Positions 28,453-36,918 of a stretch of DNA of 64,000 nucleotides are shown here, piece by piece; the first letter of the stretch is position 1; each line of letters starts with the position of its first letter. The stretch is from Micromonospora costi (GTDB lineage Bacteria; Actinomycetota; Actinomycetes; Mycobacteriales; Micromonosporaceae). The notes below the pieces were generated by a model. It saw nothing but the letters and a program-made list of their open reading frames with translations. It was not told where the DNA came from and searched no databases. The stretch spans positions 1,984,001 to 2,048,000 of the forward strand of contig NZ_RBAN01000001.1 of NCBI RefSeq assembly GCF_003626655.1. Direction: 5' to 3'. The translations under genes and the position numbers were made by a program.

Positions 28453-30132
28453 GTGAGCGGTGGACCCCTGATCGTGCAGTCGGACAAGACCCTGCTGCTG
28501 GAGATCGACCACCCCGACGCGCAGGCGTGCCGGATGGCCATCGCGCCGTTCGCCGAGCTGGAGCGCTCCCCGGAGCACGTGCACACGTATCGGCTCACCC
28601 CACTGGGCCTGTGGAACGCCCGGGCCGCCGGCCACGACGCCGAGGGCGTGGTCGACTCGCTCATCAAGTACTCGCGCTACCCGGTGCCGCACGCGCTGCT
28701 GGTCGACGTGGCCGAGACGATGGACCGGTACGGCCGCCTCCAGCTCGCCAACGACCCGGCGCACGGCTTGGTGCTGCGGGCGCTGGACCGCGTGGTGCTC
28801 GTCGAGGTCGCCAAGAGCAAGAAGCTCGCCGGCATGCTCGGCAACCGGATCGACGACGACACCATCGCCGTGCACCCGTCCGAGCGCGGGCGGCTCAAGC
28901 AGGCGCTGCTGAAGCTCGGCTGGCCCGCCGAGGACCTGGCCGGGTACGTGGACGGCGAGGCGCACCCCATCGACCTCGCCGAGGCCGGCAAGGACGGCCG
29001 CAAGCCGTGGACGCTGCGGTCGTACCAGCGGGAGGCCGTCGAGGCGTTCTGGGCAGGCGGCTCCGGTGTCGTGGTGCTGCCCTGCGGCGCCGGCAAGACC
29101 CTCGTGGGCGCGGCCGCGATGGCCGAGGCGAAGGCCACCACGCTGATCCTCGTCACCAACACGGTGGCCGGGCGGCAGTGGAAGCGCGAGCTGGTCGCCC
29201 GCACGTCGCTCACCGAGGACGAGATCGGTGAGTACTCCGGCGAGCGCAAGGAGATCCGCCCGGTCACCATCGCGACGTACCAGGTGCTCACGTCGCGGCG
29301 CGGCGGCGCCTTCACCCACCTCGACCTGTTCAACGCCCGCGACTGGGGTCTCGTCATCTACGACGAGGTGCACCTGCTGCCCGCGCCGATCTTCCGGTTC
29401 ACCGCGGACCTCCAGGCCCGCCGCCGGCTCGGCCTCACCGCCACGCTGGTCCGGGAGGACGGTCGCGAGGGCGATGTGTTCAGCCTCATCGGCCCGAAGC
29501 GGTACGACGCGCCGTGGAAGGACATCGAGTCGCAGGGCTGGATCGCCCCGGCCGAGTGTGTCGAGGTACGCGTGACGCTGACCGACGCGGAACGGCTCGC
29601 GTACGCGACGGCGGAGGCCGAGGAGCGCTACCGGATGGCGTCGACGGCGCGGACGAAGCTGCCGGTGGTGCGTGCCCTCGTGGAGCGGCATCGCGACGAC
29701 CAGGTGCTCGTCATCGGCGGGTACATCGACCAGCTCCACCAGCTCGGTGAGTACCTGGACGCGCCCATCGTGCAGGGTTCGACGACGAACAAGGAGCGGG
29801 AGCGGCTGTTCGACGAGTTCCGCTCCGGGTCGCTGCGCACGCTGGTGATCTCGAAGGTCGGCAACTTCTCCATCGACCTGCCCGAGGCGGCCGTCGCCAT
29901 CCAGGTGTCCGGGACGTTCGGGTCGCGGCAGGAGGAGGCGCAGCGGCTGGGACGCGTGCTGCGACCGAAGGCGGACGGCCGGCAGGCGCACTTCTACACG
30001 GTGGTGTCCCGGGACACGATCGACACCGAGTACGCCGCGCACCGGCAGCGCTTCCTCGCCGAGCAGGGGTACGCGTACACGATCGTCGACGCCGACGACG
30101 TCCTCGGCCCGAAGCTCCCGACCGTCGACTGA
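28453..30132 (+). CDS. DNA repair helicase XPB
   Basis: 559 aa superfamily 2 helicase. Domains in order: N-terminal XPB damage-recognition-like region (about 1-190, with VHTYRLTPLGLWNARAAG), Walker A LPCGAGKTLVG near residue 211, DEVH box at 304-307 in VIYDEVHLLP, and the C-terminal RecA lobe with VLVIGGYIDQLHQLGEYL and RQEEAQRLGRVLRPKADG (Q-x2-GR motif). Bacterial XPB is found in actinobacteria and has 3'-5' helicase activity; its repair role there is not settled. GTG 28453 follows an AAAGGA site. Confidence 0.94.
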   Translation: MSGGPLIVQSDKTLLLEIDHPDAQACRMAIAPFAELERSPEHVHTYRLTPLGLWNARAAGHDAEGVVDSLIKYSRYPVPHALLVDVAETMDRYGRLQLANDPAHGLVLRALDRVVLVEVAKSKKLAGMLGNRIDDDTIAVHPSERGRLKQALLKLGWPAEDLAGYVDGEAHPIDLAEAGKDGRKPWTLRSYQREAVEAFWAGGSGVVVLPCGAGKTLVGAAAMAEAKATTLILVTNTVAGRQWKRELVARTSLTEDEIGEYSGERKEIRPVTIATYQVLTSRRGGAFTHLDLFNARDWGLVIYDEVHLLPAPIFRFTADLQARRRLGLTATLVREDGREGDVFSLIGPKRYDAPWKDIESQGWIAPAECVEVRVTLTDAERLAYATAEAEERYRMASTARTKLPVVRALVERHRDDQVLVIGGYIDQLHQLGEYLDAPIVQGSTTNKERERLFDEFRSGSLRTLVISKVGNFSIDLPEAAVAIQVSGTFGSRQEEAQRLGRVLRPKADGRQAHFYTVVSRDTIDTEYAAHRQRFLAEQGYAYTIVDADDVLGPKLPTVD

Positions 30133-30254
30133 CGCTTGCCGATGCCGTGCGGCCGGAGCGGCCGCGGCTGCTTGATGACGTCGCGGATCGCCTGCTGAGT
30201 CGGCAACCGAGGCCTCGCCGCCGACGCTGGTGGCTCTCTGCAAGCATGGCGGCC

Positions 30255-30995
30255 ATGGCGAGCTTCCACGCGCGGTACGTGTCCGGTGATCCCGACGACG
30301 TATGGCGCGACCTGCGCGGTCTCGGCCTACGGGTCTTCGACGCCCCGTACCGCGAGGACGCCGAGGCGGTGGCGCGCGAGTTCGCCGACCGTGCCCGCAG
30401 GAACGTCGAGACGCTCGTTGAGCGGCTGCAGGCGCGGGGCTTCCGTGCGGAGGAGAACGACGACGAGGGAACGCCGTGTAGCGCCCACGTTCCCCCGTCG
30501 CCGGGCGCGCCCGCGCTGGCCGACTGGCTGGAGGTGACGTTCGCGCCGTTCCCGATGACGATCAGCGCGTGGATCCGGCAGGTGGGCGATGTGTGGCTCG
30601 TCGGGGAATTGCCGGGTTGGCCGGCCAGCGTGCTCGCGGACCCGTTGGTGGTGCAGTTCGAGTGGGCCGAGCGGGGCGGCTCGCGCTCCTACTACGAGGC
30701 CGAGCACGCCGCGTACCTCAGGGACACCGCGCGCCGGGACGCCGGCATCCCGTTCCAGCTCGACTACGCGCCCGACGAGCTCCACAAGGCGAACATCAGC
30801 GGCGACGCGCCCTACGGCATCGACCTGCCCGGCCCCGGAATCGACGGGAAGGTGGGGCCCGCGATCTGGTTCGTCGACGATCTCAACACTGCGTTCGCGG
30901 CCGGCGGCTTTCCCGGTGCGCTGTGGGACGAGGGCTACCAGGAGCCGCCCGCCGGATTGCGTGAGTCGCTCGCCGCGGGGCTGCTGCGGCTCTGA
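30255..30995 (+). CDS. Uncharacterised 246-aa protein
   Basis: No family recognised. The sequence starts MASFHARYVSGDPDDVWRDL and has a helical, Arg-rich segment (REFADRARRNVETLVERLQA) around residues 38-60, then a possible alpha/beta domain with FAPFPMTISAWIRQVGDVWL and WPASVLADPLVVQFEWAERG. The C-terminus includes YGIDLPGPGIDGKVGPAIWF. It has no membrane segment or signal peptide, so it should be cytoplasmic. ATG 30246 (in frame, 3 codons upstream) is an alternative start; neither has a good ribosome-binding site. A 33-bp hairpin follows the stop. Confidence 0.7.
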   Translation: MASFHARYVSGDPDDVWRDLRGLGLRVFDAPYREDAEAVAREFADRARRNVETLVERLQARGFRAEENDDEGTPCSAHVPPSPGAPALADWLEVTFAPFPMTISAWIRQVGDVWLVGELPGWPASVLADPLVVQFEWAERGGSRSYYEAEHAAYLRDTARRDAGIPFQLDYAPDELHKANISGDAPYGIDLPGPGIDGKVGPAIWFVDDLNTAFAAGGFPGALWDEGYQEPPAGLRESLAAGLLRL

Positions 30996-31020
30996 GGCCG
31001 CCAGACGGCAACGGCGTCTT

Positions 31021-31095
31021 GATCGGCTCCGCTTCCTGGAAGTCGCGGTGTCCATGTCACTCGGACACCCCCACTTCAAGGAAGCGGAGCCGATC
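31021..31095. repeat. 33-bp inverted repeat, terminator-like, between convergent genes
   Basis: Left arm 31021-31053 pairs with right arm 31063-31095 at 30 of 33 positions around a 9-nt loop. The outer end is gatcggctccgcttcc. The core aagtcgcggtgtcc is shared with the repeats at 22.3 and 22.5 kb. It lies between an orphan gene and the beta-helix protein gene, whose 3' ends converge. Confidence 0.9.
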
Positions 31096-31109
31096 TCCGC
31101 GGGATGCGG

Positions 31110-33689
31110 TCAGTACCGCGGTGTGATGAAGATGCCCGCCTGGTCGACGATCGCGTGGGTGGTGCCCGAGCTGTTGTTGTAGAGCTTCAGCCCGCCGCTG
31201 GTGCCGACGATGGCGAGATTCGAGGCGGTCTCGCTCGCCACGAAGTTGACGTTCGACACCGCCGGGCGCGCCGCGTTCCCTGGATGCGCGATGAGGAACC
31301 CGGCCGCGGTCGGCTTGGTGACGGTAAGGTTCGCCACCATCGCGACGGCCACGCAGCAGTCGCTCGGATAGACGGTGACCGTCTCCCGCGGCTGGAGCGG
31401 CTTCGCGCCCCCACGGTAGGGAAGGCCCGTGGCATCCCGGCTGTCGGCGATCCGCAGCGGCCCGTTCGGAACGTAGCCGAGCTGGCCGTCCGACCCGAAG
31501 TACCCGGCCAGGTCCGCCACCACGTGGGTGCTGCCGGAACTCTGGTTGTGGATGCTCAGCTTGAGGTCCTTGACGGGCACGATCACCAGATTCGGGATGG
31601 TCTGGCCGGTGACGAAGTTCAGGTTCGACGCGGTCGGTACCGGCGATCCGTACGGGAACACCTTCAGCACGCCGTTGGCCCGCGGCGCGGTGACCGTCAC
31701 GTTGAGGACGACGGCCGTGGCACCCGGGGAGACCTTCAGGTCCAGGTCGAGTGTCCGAGTGCTGTTCGGCGCGAGCGCACCACCCCCGGTACGGGTGTCC
31801 AGGACCCGCTTCGGCGTCTGCGTGGCGAAGCCCTGGCCGGCGGCCCCGTACCAGCCCTGGAGGTCGGCGACGACGTGCACGGTGCCGCTGCCGCCGCTGT
31901 TCCGGATCCTGATCTTGCCGTTGGTCATCGGCACGGTCACCAGGTTCGGCACCGTCTCCTTGGCCACGAAGTTCACGTTCGAGGCGGTGGGCAGGCTCGT
32001 GCCGTCGGGATAGACGGTGAGGAAGCCGGAGGTCGTCGGCTGGGTCGCGGTCACGTTCAGCACCACCGCGCTGATGTCCGCCGCCGGCACCCCGCCGATG
32101 CTGGGGATCGAGAGCACCACCTCCGAGTAGGCCGGCACGGGGGTGGTGGTGCCGACGCCGATCGCGGACCGGGTGTCCAGCAGGCGCGTCGGCGCCACCG
32201 CCGTGTAGTGCGCACCGAGCGTCGTGCAGGTCCGGGAGCTGCCGCCAGCACTGGACCGGAAGCCACTCCAGCTGACGTACACCAGCACGCAGGCAGCCCC
32301 CGCCCGACGGAACCGGTGGTTCACGTCCAGGGACGGCCCGCTGACCCCCCAGAGGGGCGAGTCTTCGTACTTGTAGGCGAAGGAGCCGACGGGTCCGTCG
32401 GTCGTCCACTGGTTCGAGGTATGGCCGCGGAGCGTGGTGTCGAACGGACCGGCGCCGATCGTCCGGTGGAGAGGCTCGAGAGAGGAGCCGCTTCCCCCGA
32501 TCAGCTCGACCGCCCCCCGGTCGTGAAAACCGTTGCCCGAGCCGGTGTTGGCCTGGGTCGGATCATCGGCGTGCGAGTTGCCGAACAGGTCGGTGGCCGG
32601 AACGCCGCGCGCATTCGCGTCGGCCGAGTCGATGCCGGGAGAGCCCGGCTTCAGCGGGAGGTAACCGCGGTCACCGGCCTTGGTCAGGTCGAGCAGCGGG
32701 TCGGCGGCGATGTCGTTCGCGCCCTGCCCGGTGGCCGTTCGGAAGTCGGCCAGGGTCGAGTAGGTCGTCCCGTCCCAGGCGTACGGCGCCCAGCCGGCGG
32801 TGGGATCGATCAGATTGTGGTGCGCGACCGTTCCCGGCACCGACCCGGCCGACACCACGACGGCCGTCTCGACGACCGGCTGGATACACGGCAGTTGGTC
32901 GGCCAAGGGTTGAACGACGTTGTTCGCGATGACGGCACCGGGTGAGGTGCCGCTGACGTCGATACCCGGTCCGCAATAGGCCAGGACAGTGTTGTTGGTG
33001 ACGGTGGAAACCGGCGCGTCCGTGAGGACCATGGTGCCGAACGGGATCTGGTTGGCGACCAGGGTCGTGCCCGTCGCTCCCTCCTCGACGACCAGCGCCG
33101 GCCTGCCGGCATTGTTCAACCAGTTCCGGCTCACGGTCACGTCCTGCGATCCGCCGGTGACGCGTACCGTAGCCGGCGCACGCACCTGGTTGACGGCCAG
33201 GCCGTCGACGGTCACCCGCGACGAGCCGTCCACCACGACGGCCGGAGTCTTCCCGTCGCCGTGGAGGGTGAATCCCTCGACGACCACGTCGTGCACCTGG
33301 CGGATGCTGAAGATCGTGCCGGAGACGGCGGTGGTGTTGAGCCGTCCCACCCGGACCATGCCGCCCCGGATGTTGACGGCCCGGAACGTGATCGGTGCCG
33401 CCTCGGTGCCCGACCGGGTGAAGGCCACGTTCTCCTGGTAGATCCCCGGCTGCACGAGCACGGTCTGACCGGGCTGCACGACGGCTGCGGCGGCCGAGAT
33501 CGTGCAGAAGGGCGCGTCCGGGCTGCCATCGCCGCCGGGCGCGCAGTTCGTCTGGCTGACGAACAGCTCCGACCCGCTGTATGCCGCCGGGGCGGGGGCC
33601 GCGACGGCGGCGGGTGCCACCGGCACGACCAGACCTGCCGCTCCGATCAGGGGTACGAGCGCGAGCAGGGAACGGACAGGCCTCTTCAT
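31110..33689 (-). CDS. Secreted right-handed beta-helix protein with three C-terminal repeats
   Basis: 859 aa from ATG 33689 (MKRPVRSLLALVPLIGAAGL), a Sec signal peptide ending around AVAAPAP. The region around 45-340 has the short-period pattern of parallel beta helices (VVQPGQTVLVQPGIYQENVA, VVVEGFTLHGDGKTPAVVVD, DVTVSRNWLNNAGRPALVVE). From about residue 500 three repeats of roughly 115-125 aa follow, each with (R)LLDTR or RIADSR, TAVVLNVT or MVANLTVT, SNVNF or SNLNF, and HVVADLxGYF-like segments. Such repeats occur in actinomycete secreted and wall proteins. Likely surface exposed; substrate or ligand unknown. Confidence 0.82.
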   Translation of the reverse strand: MKRPVRSLLALVPLIGAAGLVVPVAPAAVAAPAPAAYSGSELFVSQTNCAPGGDGSPDAPFCTISAAAAVVQPGQTVLVQPGIYQENVAFTRSGTEAAPITFRAVNIRGGMVRVGRLNTTAVSGTIFSIRQVHDVVVEGFTLHGDGKTPAVVVDGSSRVTVDGLAVNQVRAPATVRVTGGSQDVTVSRNWLNNAGRPALVVEEGATGTTLVANQIPFGTMVLTDAPVSTVTNNTVLAYCGPGIDVSGTSPGAVIANNVVQPLADQLPCIQPVVETAVVVSAGSVPGTVAHHNLIDPTAGWAPYAWDGTTYSTLADFRTATGQGANDIAADPLLDLTKAGDRGYLPLKPGSPGIDSADANARGVPATDLFGNSHADDPTQANTGSGNGFHDRGAVELIGGSGSSLEPLHRTIGAGPFDTTLRGHTSNQWTTDGPVGSFAYKYEDSPLWGVSGPSLDVNHRFRRAGAACVLVYVSWSGFRSSAGGSSRTCTTLGAHYTAVAPTRLLDTRSAIGVGTTTPVPAYSEVVLSIPSIGGVPAADISAVVLNVTATQPTTSGFLTVYPDGTSLPTASNVNFVAKETVPNLVTVPMTNGKIRIRNSGGSGTVHVVADLQGWYGAAGQGFATQTPKRVLDTRTGGGALAPNSTRTLDLDLKVSPGATAVVLNVTVTAPRANGVLKVFPYGSPVPTASNLNFVTGQTIPNLVIVPVKDLKLSIHNQSSGSTHVVADLAGYFGSDGQLGYVPNGPLRIADSRDATGLPYRGGAKPLQPRETVTVYPSDCCVAVAMVANLTVTKPTAAGFLIAHPGNAARPAVSNVNFVASETASNLAIVGTSGGLKLYNNSSGTTHAIVDQAGIFITPRY

Positions 33690-33779
33690 GAGCACCCCGT
33701 GATGATCAGCGAATGACGTGCCGCGGGAGCGTACCCCGGCGCACGGGCGCGCGATGACCGCCGATCGGTGGCCGACGGG

Positions 33780-34007
33780 TCAGCGCCGCTTGGATTCCGA
33801 CACGAAGACGCCACGACCTGGGCGGCCCACCAGCACGCCCTGCTTCCGCAGCCGCGCCACGGCTCGGCTGATCGTGGACTGCGAGACGTCGTACTCATCT
33901 GCGAGCGCTCGCCCGGATGGCAGCTGCGATCCAGGTGGATACGTCCCGTTCTTGATTCTCTTCAACAGATCGTCGAGCAGCTCGTCCATTGTGGGCGGGA
34001 TAGGCAC
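33780..34007 (-). CDS. Stand-alone GntR-type DNA-binding protein
   Basis: 75 aa, only the winged helix-turn-helix of GntR proteins: IKNGTYPPGSQLPSGRALAD then EYDVSQSTISRAVARLRKQG (recognition helix) and VGRPGRGVFVSE (wing). The effector-binding domain that GntR proteins normally have is absent. It is divergent from the DivIVA-like gene and separated from it by 354 nt that hold palindromes and repeats. AAGGGG lies about 7 nt before GTG 34007. It probably regulates its own promoter and the opposite gene, but this is inference. Confidence 0.87.
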   Translation of the reverse strand: MPIPPTMDELLDDLLKRIKNGTYPPGSQLPSGRALADEYDVSQSTISRAVARLRKQGVLVGRPGRGVFVSESKRR

Positions 34008-34055
34008 GTCAGGCCCCTTGCAGTCGGTTGGCCCGCTCAGTATCGATCAAGCGCT

Positions 34056-34080
34056 GCGCTACAGGCAACGCATGTAGCGC
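34056..34080. promoter_or_regulatory. Inverted repeat GCGCTACA-N9-TGTAGCGC
   Basis: gcgctaca (34056-34063) and tgtagcgc (34073-34080) are perfect inverted copies. It lies between the GntR gene and the divergent promoter and is a candidate operator for GntR. Confidence 0.6.
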
Positions 34081-34082
34081 TG

Positions 34083-34128
34083 GTGACATAGGTGGGTAGC
34101 TGACTCGAAGACATGCTTGACATAGGTG
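34083..34128. repeat. Direct repeat TGACATAGGTG, two copies
   Basis: The 11-mer occurs at 34083-34093 and again at 34118-34128, 35 bp apart, the second overlapping the -35 region of the DivIVA-like gene promoter. Probable regulator contact sites. Confidence 0.6.
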
Positions 34129-34146
34129 ACTCGGTGGCAATACCGT
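34117..34146 (+). promoter_or_regulatory. Promoter of the DivIVA-like operon (TTGACA-N18-TACCGT)
   Basis: -35 TTGACA at 34117-34122, then 18 nt, then -10 TACCGT at 34141-34146. It gives a long leader of about 210 nt that contains a hairpin. Confidence 0.55.
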
Positions 34147-34281
34147 CGCTCTCGGTGATGCGGTGCCGCTGCGGTCGGTTGGCGCCTCTCGTACCGGTCT
34201 CGCATCGCCGCCGAGACCTCACCCTCCGCGCTCCCCCGGCGCGGCCCTGCCGCCGCACCATCACACCTGAGGCGGCAGGGC

Positions 34282-34321
34282 GGGGCGGCCTCCGTCGACC
34301 GCAACCGGCGGAGGCCGCCCC
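34282..34321 (+). terminator. 13-bp hairpin in the leader of the DivIVA-like operon
   Basis: ggggcggcctccg (34282-34294) pairs perfectly with 34309-34321. It sits 40 nt upstream of the start codon, between the promoter and the gene, so it may act as an attenuator. No T tract. Confidence 0.55.
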
Positions 34322-34361
34322 CTCCCACAGCTCACGAGACCCCGACGAAGGGCGATCACCC

Positions 34362-34649
34362 GTGCGCGACCTGATCCGCCGGCTGGCACGCCGGCGCGAC
34401 GAACCACGCCCGGCACCACCGGCCCCGCACCCGACGCGGATCCGCCCCTGGCACATCCGAGAGCGAACCTTCAACGTCCGCCGTCGCGGCCTCGATCCGG
34501 TCGAGATCCGCGCGTTCCTCCACCAGGTGGCCGACGAACTCACCGTCGCGCAGACCGCCCTGGTCGCGGTGCAGGAGGAGAACGTACGCATCAAGAGCGC
34601 CCTGCGCGCGTGGCAGAGCGCCCAGTCGGCGGACCGCCGCTACCGATGA
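34362..34649 (+). CDS. Short DivIVA N-domain-like protein
   Basis: 95 aa from GTG 34362. A basic start (VRDLIRRLARRRDEPRPAPP) is followed by RERTFNVRRRGLDPVEIRAF, LHQVADELTVAQ and a coiled-coil-like VAVQEENVRIKSALRA. The FxxRRRGxDxxEVxxFLxxV pattern matches the N-terminal lipid-binding domain of DivIVA/GpsB proteins. The long C-terminal coiled coil of full DivIVA is missing; only about 25 residues remain. Membrane or pole association is possible. It overlaps the next gene by ATGA, so the two are translated together. Confidence 0.82.
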   Translation: MRDLIRRLARRRDEPRPAPPAPHPTRIRPWHIRERTFNVRRRGLDPVEIRAFLHQVADELTVAQTALVAVQEENVRIKSALRAWQSAQSADRRYR

Positions 34650-34921
34650 CCGAGCGCTGGGTGATCCACCTGCCGGTCACGGCGACCGACCTGCGCCGCG
34701 CCCGGCTCTACGCCCGCACGGCCGCGCGGGTGCTGGCCCGGCTGAACCCACGGGTCGAGCCGGGCGGGGTGACCGTGTCGGCCGAGGACGAACAGGGCGT
34801 ACGCCATTGGGTCTTCTGTGACCGGTCACTACCCGGCGGCGGGCGGTGTGCGCTGCCGGCCGACCACCTGTCGGCCTGCTCCCGCCGGCCGCTCCGGTTG
34901 CCACGGAATCGACGCCTGTAG
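34646..34921 (+). CDS. Small protein with three cysteines, coupled to the DivIVA-like gene
   Basis: 91 aa from ATG 34646, whose first bases overlap the stop of the previous gene (ATGA). It starts MTERWVIHLPVTATDLRRAR, has LYARTAARVLARLNPRVEP (helical), then a beta-strand-like region and a C-terminal part with FCDRSLPGGGRCALPADHL and SACSRRP. The three Cys and His could bind a metal. No family recognised. Co-translation with the DivIVA-like protein suggests a shared job. Confidence 0.78.
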   Translation: MTERWVIHLPVTATDLRRARLYARTAARVLARLNPRVEPGGVTVSAEDEQGVRHWVFCDRSLPGGGRCALPADHLSACSRRPLRLPRNRRL

Positions 34922-35073
34922 CGCTGGTCCGGCATCGGCGCAACCCGACGAAGATCGGTTTACCGGGCGGAAAGCAGTCGGCAACATCAATGTGACCGCT
35001 CATGCGTGACGATCCTCGCGGCAGCGGCACCTCGGGCGGTCACACGCCGCCTTCCTGGCAGACGGGAGCCTTC

Positions 35074-36918
35074 ATGCGCAACGGAACGACAACCCCCTCC
35101 ACCGTCGACGACACCCGGTCGGGCGTCAGCCGTCGCACCCTGCTCGGCGGCAGCGCCGCCGCGGCGGGCGCCACCGTGGCCGGTCTGGCCGCCGCGCAGC
35201 CGGCCGCGGCGGCGCCCGAACCCACGTCCGACCTGCTCAAGCACCTGCCCCCGGTCGGCCAGATCCCGCGCCGGTCGCGCCTCGTGGACTACGAGGTGAG
35301 CGAGCTGATCGTCCTGCTGCGGGCGCGGAAGGTGACCTCGGTGGAGCTGACCGAGGCCTACCTCGACCGCATCGCGCGGCTGAACGGTCCGTTCGAGGTG
35401 TACGGCGACAACGGCGGCTACAACGCGTTCGTCCGGATCGACCGGGACGGCGCGCTCGCCCAGGCGGCGGCCGCGGACAGGCGGCTGCGTACCGACCGGA
35501 AGGCGCCGCCGCTGTGTGGCATCCCCTTCGGGATCAAGGACTCGATCGCGGTCAAGGGACTGGAGGCGAAGAACGGCACCCACGCGTACGACGGAAACCT
35601 GTCGCACCGCGACGCGACCCTCGTGGCACGGCTGCGCGACCAGGGCGCGGTGATCATCGGGCACACCATCGCGTCGGCGTTCTCCGGCACCATCGCCGGC
35701 ACGTTCGCCGGCAACGCCTGGAACCCGCGCTTCATCCCGGGCGGCTCCAGCCAGGGCTCCGGGGTGGCGACCGTGGCCCGGTTGGCCGCGGCCACCATCG
35801 GTGAGGAGACCGGCGGCTCGATCATCATGCCGTCGGCGGCGAACGGTGCGAGCGCCATCAAGCCGTCGCTCGGTCTCGTCTCGACCGGCGGGGTGATGCC
35901 GCTCTCCCCCGGCTACGACGTGGTCGGCCCCATCGCCCGCTCGATCCGGGACGCCTCGCTCGTGCTGGCCGCCGTCCTCGGGCCGGACCCGGCGCCCGAC
36001 CCGCTGACCCTGTCCGCCCCGCACCCCTTCCCCGCACTGCCCCTGGCCGCCCGCGACGGCCGGCGGCCCCTGACGGGCACGACCATCGGCATCCCGCAGA
36101 CCGACTGGATGACGCGGGGCGGCACCGGCGTCGCGCCCGCCGAGACGTACGACGGCGACTACCTCGCCGCGTTCGAACGGTTCAAGGCCGAGCTGGTCGC
36201 GCTGGGGGCCACGGTGAAGGAGTTCCCCGGCCTCGACGTGACGGTGCCGGAGAACGACCCCTACTTCCGGACGAACGAACGCCTGCCACTGCCCGACGGC
36301 AGCGTGGTGTCGCCCGCCACGGCGGTGCTCAACCCGAACCGGTACGAGATCCGGTACTGGCAGGCGGTCCAGGCGTTCGCCGAGTCGCACCCGGCGAACG
36401 CCGAGGCGTTGACCCGGCAGTTCGGCGACTTGGCCCGGGCCACGGCCGCGGCCGGAGCGATCCCCACCGCCGTACGGGACGAGGGCGAGCGACGCCGCCG
36501 CACGTTGCAGGCCAACTACCAGCGTGCGCTCGACGAGGCGGGCGTCGACTTCATGCTCGTGCTGCCGATCGGCGCGCAGATCGGGCCCCGCTTCGGCGGC
36601 ACCCAGCTGCGCAACTACCGCAGCTTCTACCAGCTCCCCAACGCACTCACCTGGCCGATGGTGACCTTCCCGATCGGGTACGACAGCACCGAGGGGCTAC
36701 CGATCAACGCCGCGTTCTGGGGGCCGCGCTTCTCCGAGCCGGCACTGATCCAGGCTGCCCTCGACTACCAGGACCGGCACCCGCAGCACCACCGGGCGGC
36801 ACCGCCGGACCCGGTCTTCCCGCCGCCGCAGCGGGCGGGACGCCTCGCGCCCGTCGAGGAGACCGTGCCGCCGGAGCTGTCCAACGACCCGCTGGTCGCC
36901 GAGGAGGCCTGGTCATGA
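35074..36918 (+). CDS. Tat-exported amidase signature family enzyme
   Basis: 614 aa. The N-terminus contains SRRTLLGGSAAAAGATVAG, a twin-arginine signal with an Ala-rich core and an AAAAPEP cleavage region. The mature part has the amidase triad: Lys in PFGIKDSIAVKG, cis-Ser in GGSSQGSGVATV and the nucleophile Ser region EETGGSIIMPSAANG. Amidase-signature enzymes hydrolyse amide bonds of many substrates. ATG 35074 is chosen because GGGAG lies 7 nt upstream. Its stop overlaps the start of the 57-aa gene (ATGA). The substrate is unknown; a role outside the membrane is implied by the signal. Confidence 0.92.
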   Translation: MRNGTTTPSTVDDTRSGVSRRTLLGGSAAAAGATVAGLAAAQPAAAAPEPTSDLLKHLPPVGQIPRRSRLVDYEVSELIVLLRARKVTSVELTEAYLDRIARLNGPFEVYGDNGGYNAFVRIDRDGALAQAAAADRRLRTDRKAPPLCGIPFGIKDSIAVKGLEAKNGTHAYDGNLSHRDATLVARLRDQGAVIIGHTIASAFSGTIAGTFAGNAWNPRFIPGGSSQGSGVATVARLAAATIGEETGGSIIMPSAANGASAIKPSLGLVSTGGVMPLSPGYDVVGPIARSIRDASLVLAAVLGPDPAPDPLTLSAPHPFPALPLAARDGRRPLTGTTIGIPQTDWMTRGGTGVAPAETYDGDYLAAFERFKAELVALGATVKEFPGLDVTVPENDPYFRTNERLPLPDGSVVSPATAVLNPNRYEIRYWQAVQAFAESHPANAEALTRQFGDLARATAAAGAIPTAVRDEGERRRRTLQANYQRALDEAGVDFMLVLPIGAQIGPRFGGTQLRNYRSFYQLPNALTWPMVTFPIGYDSTEGLPINAAFWGPRFSEPALIQAALDYQDRHPQHHRAAPPDPVFPPPQRAGRLAPVEETVPPELSNDPLVAEEAWS

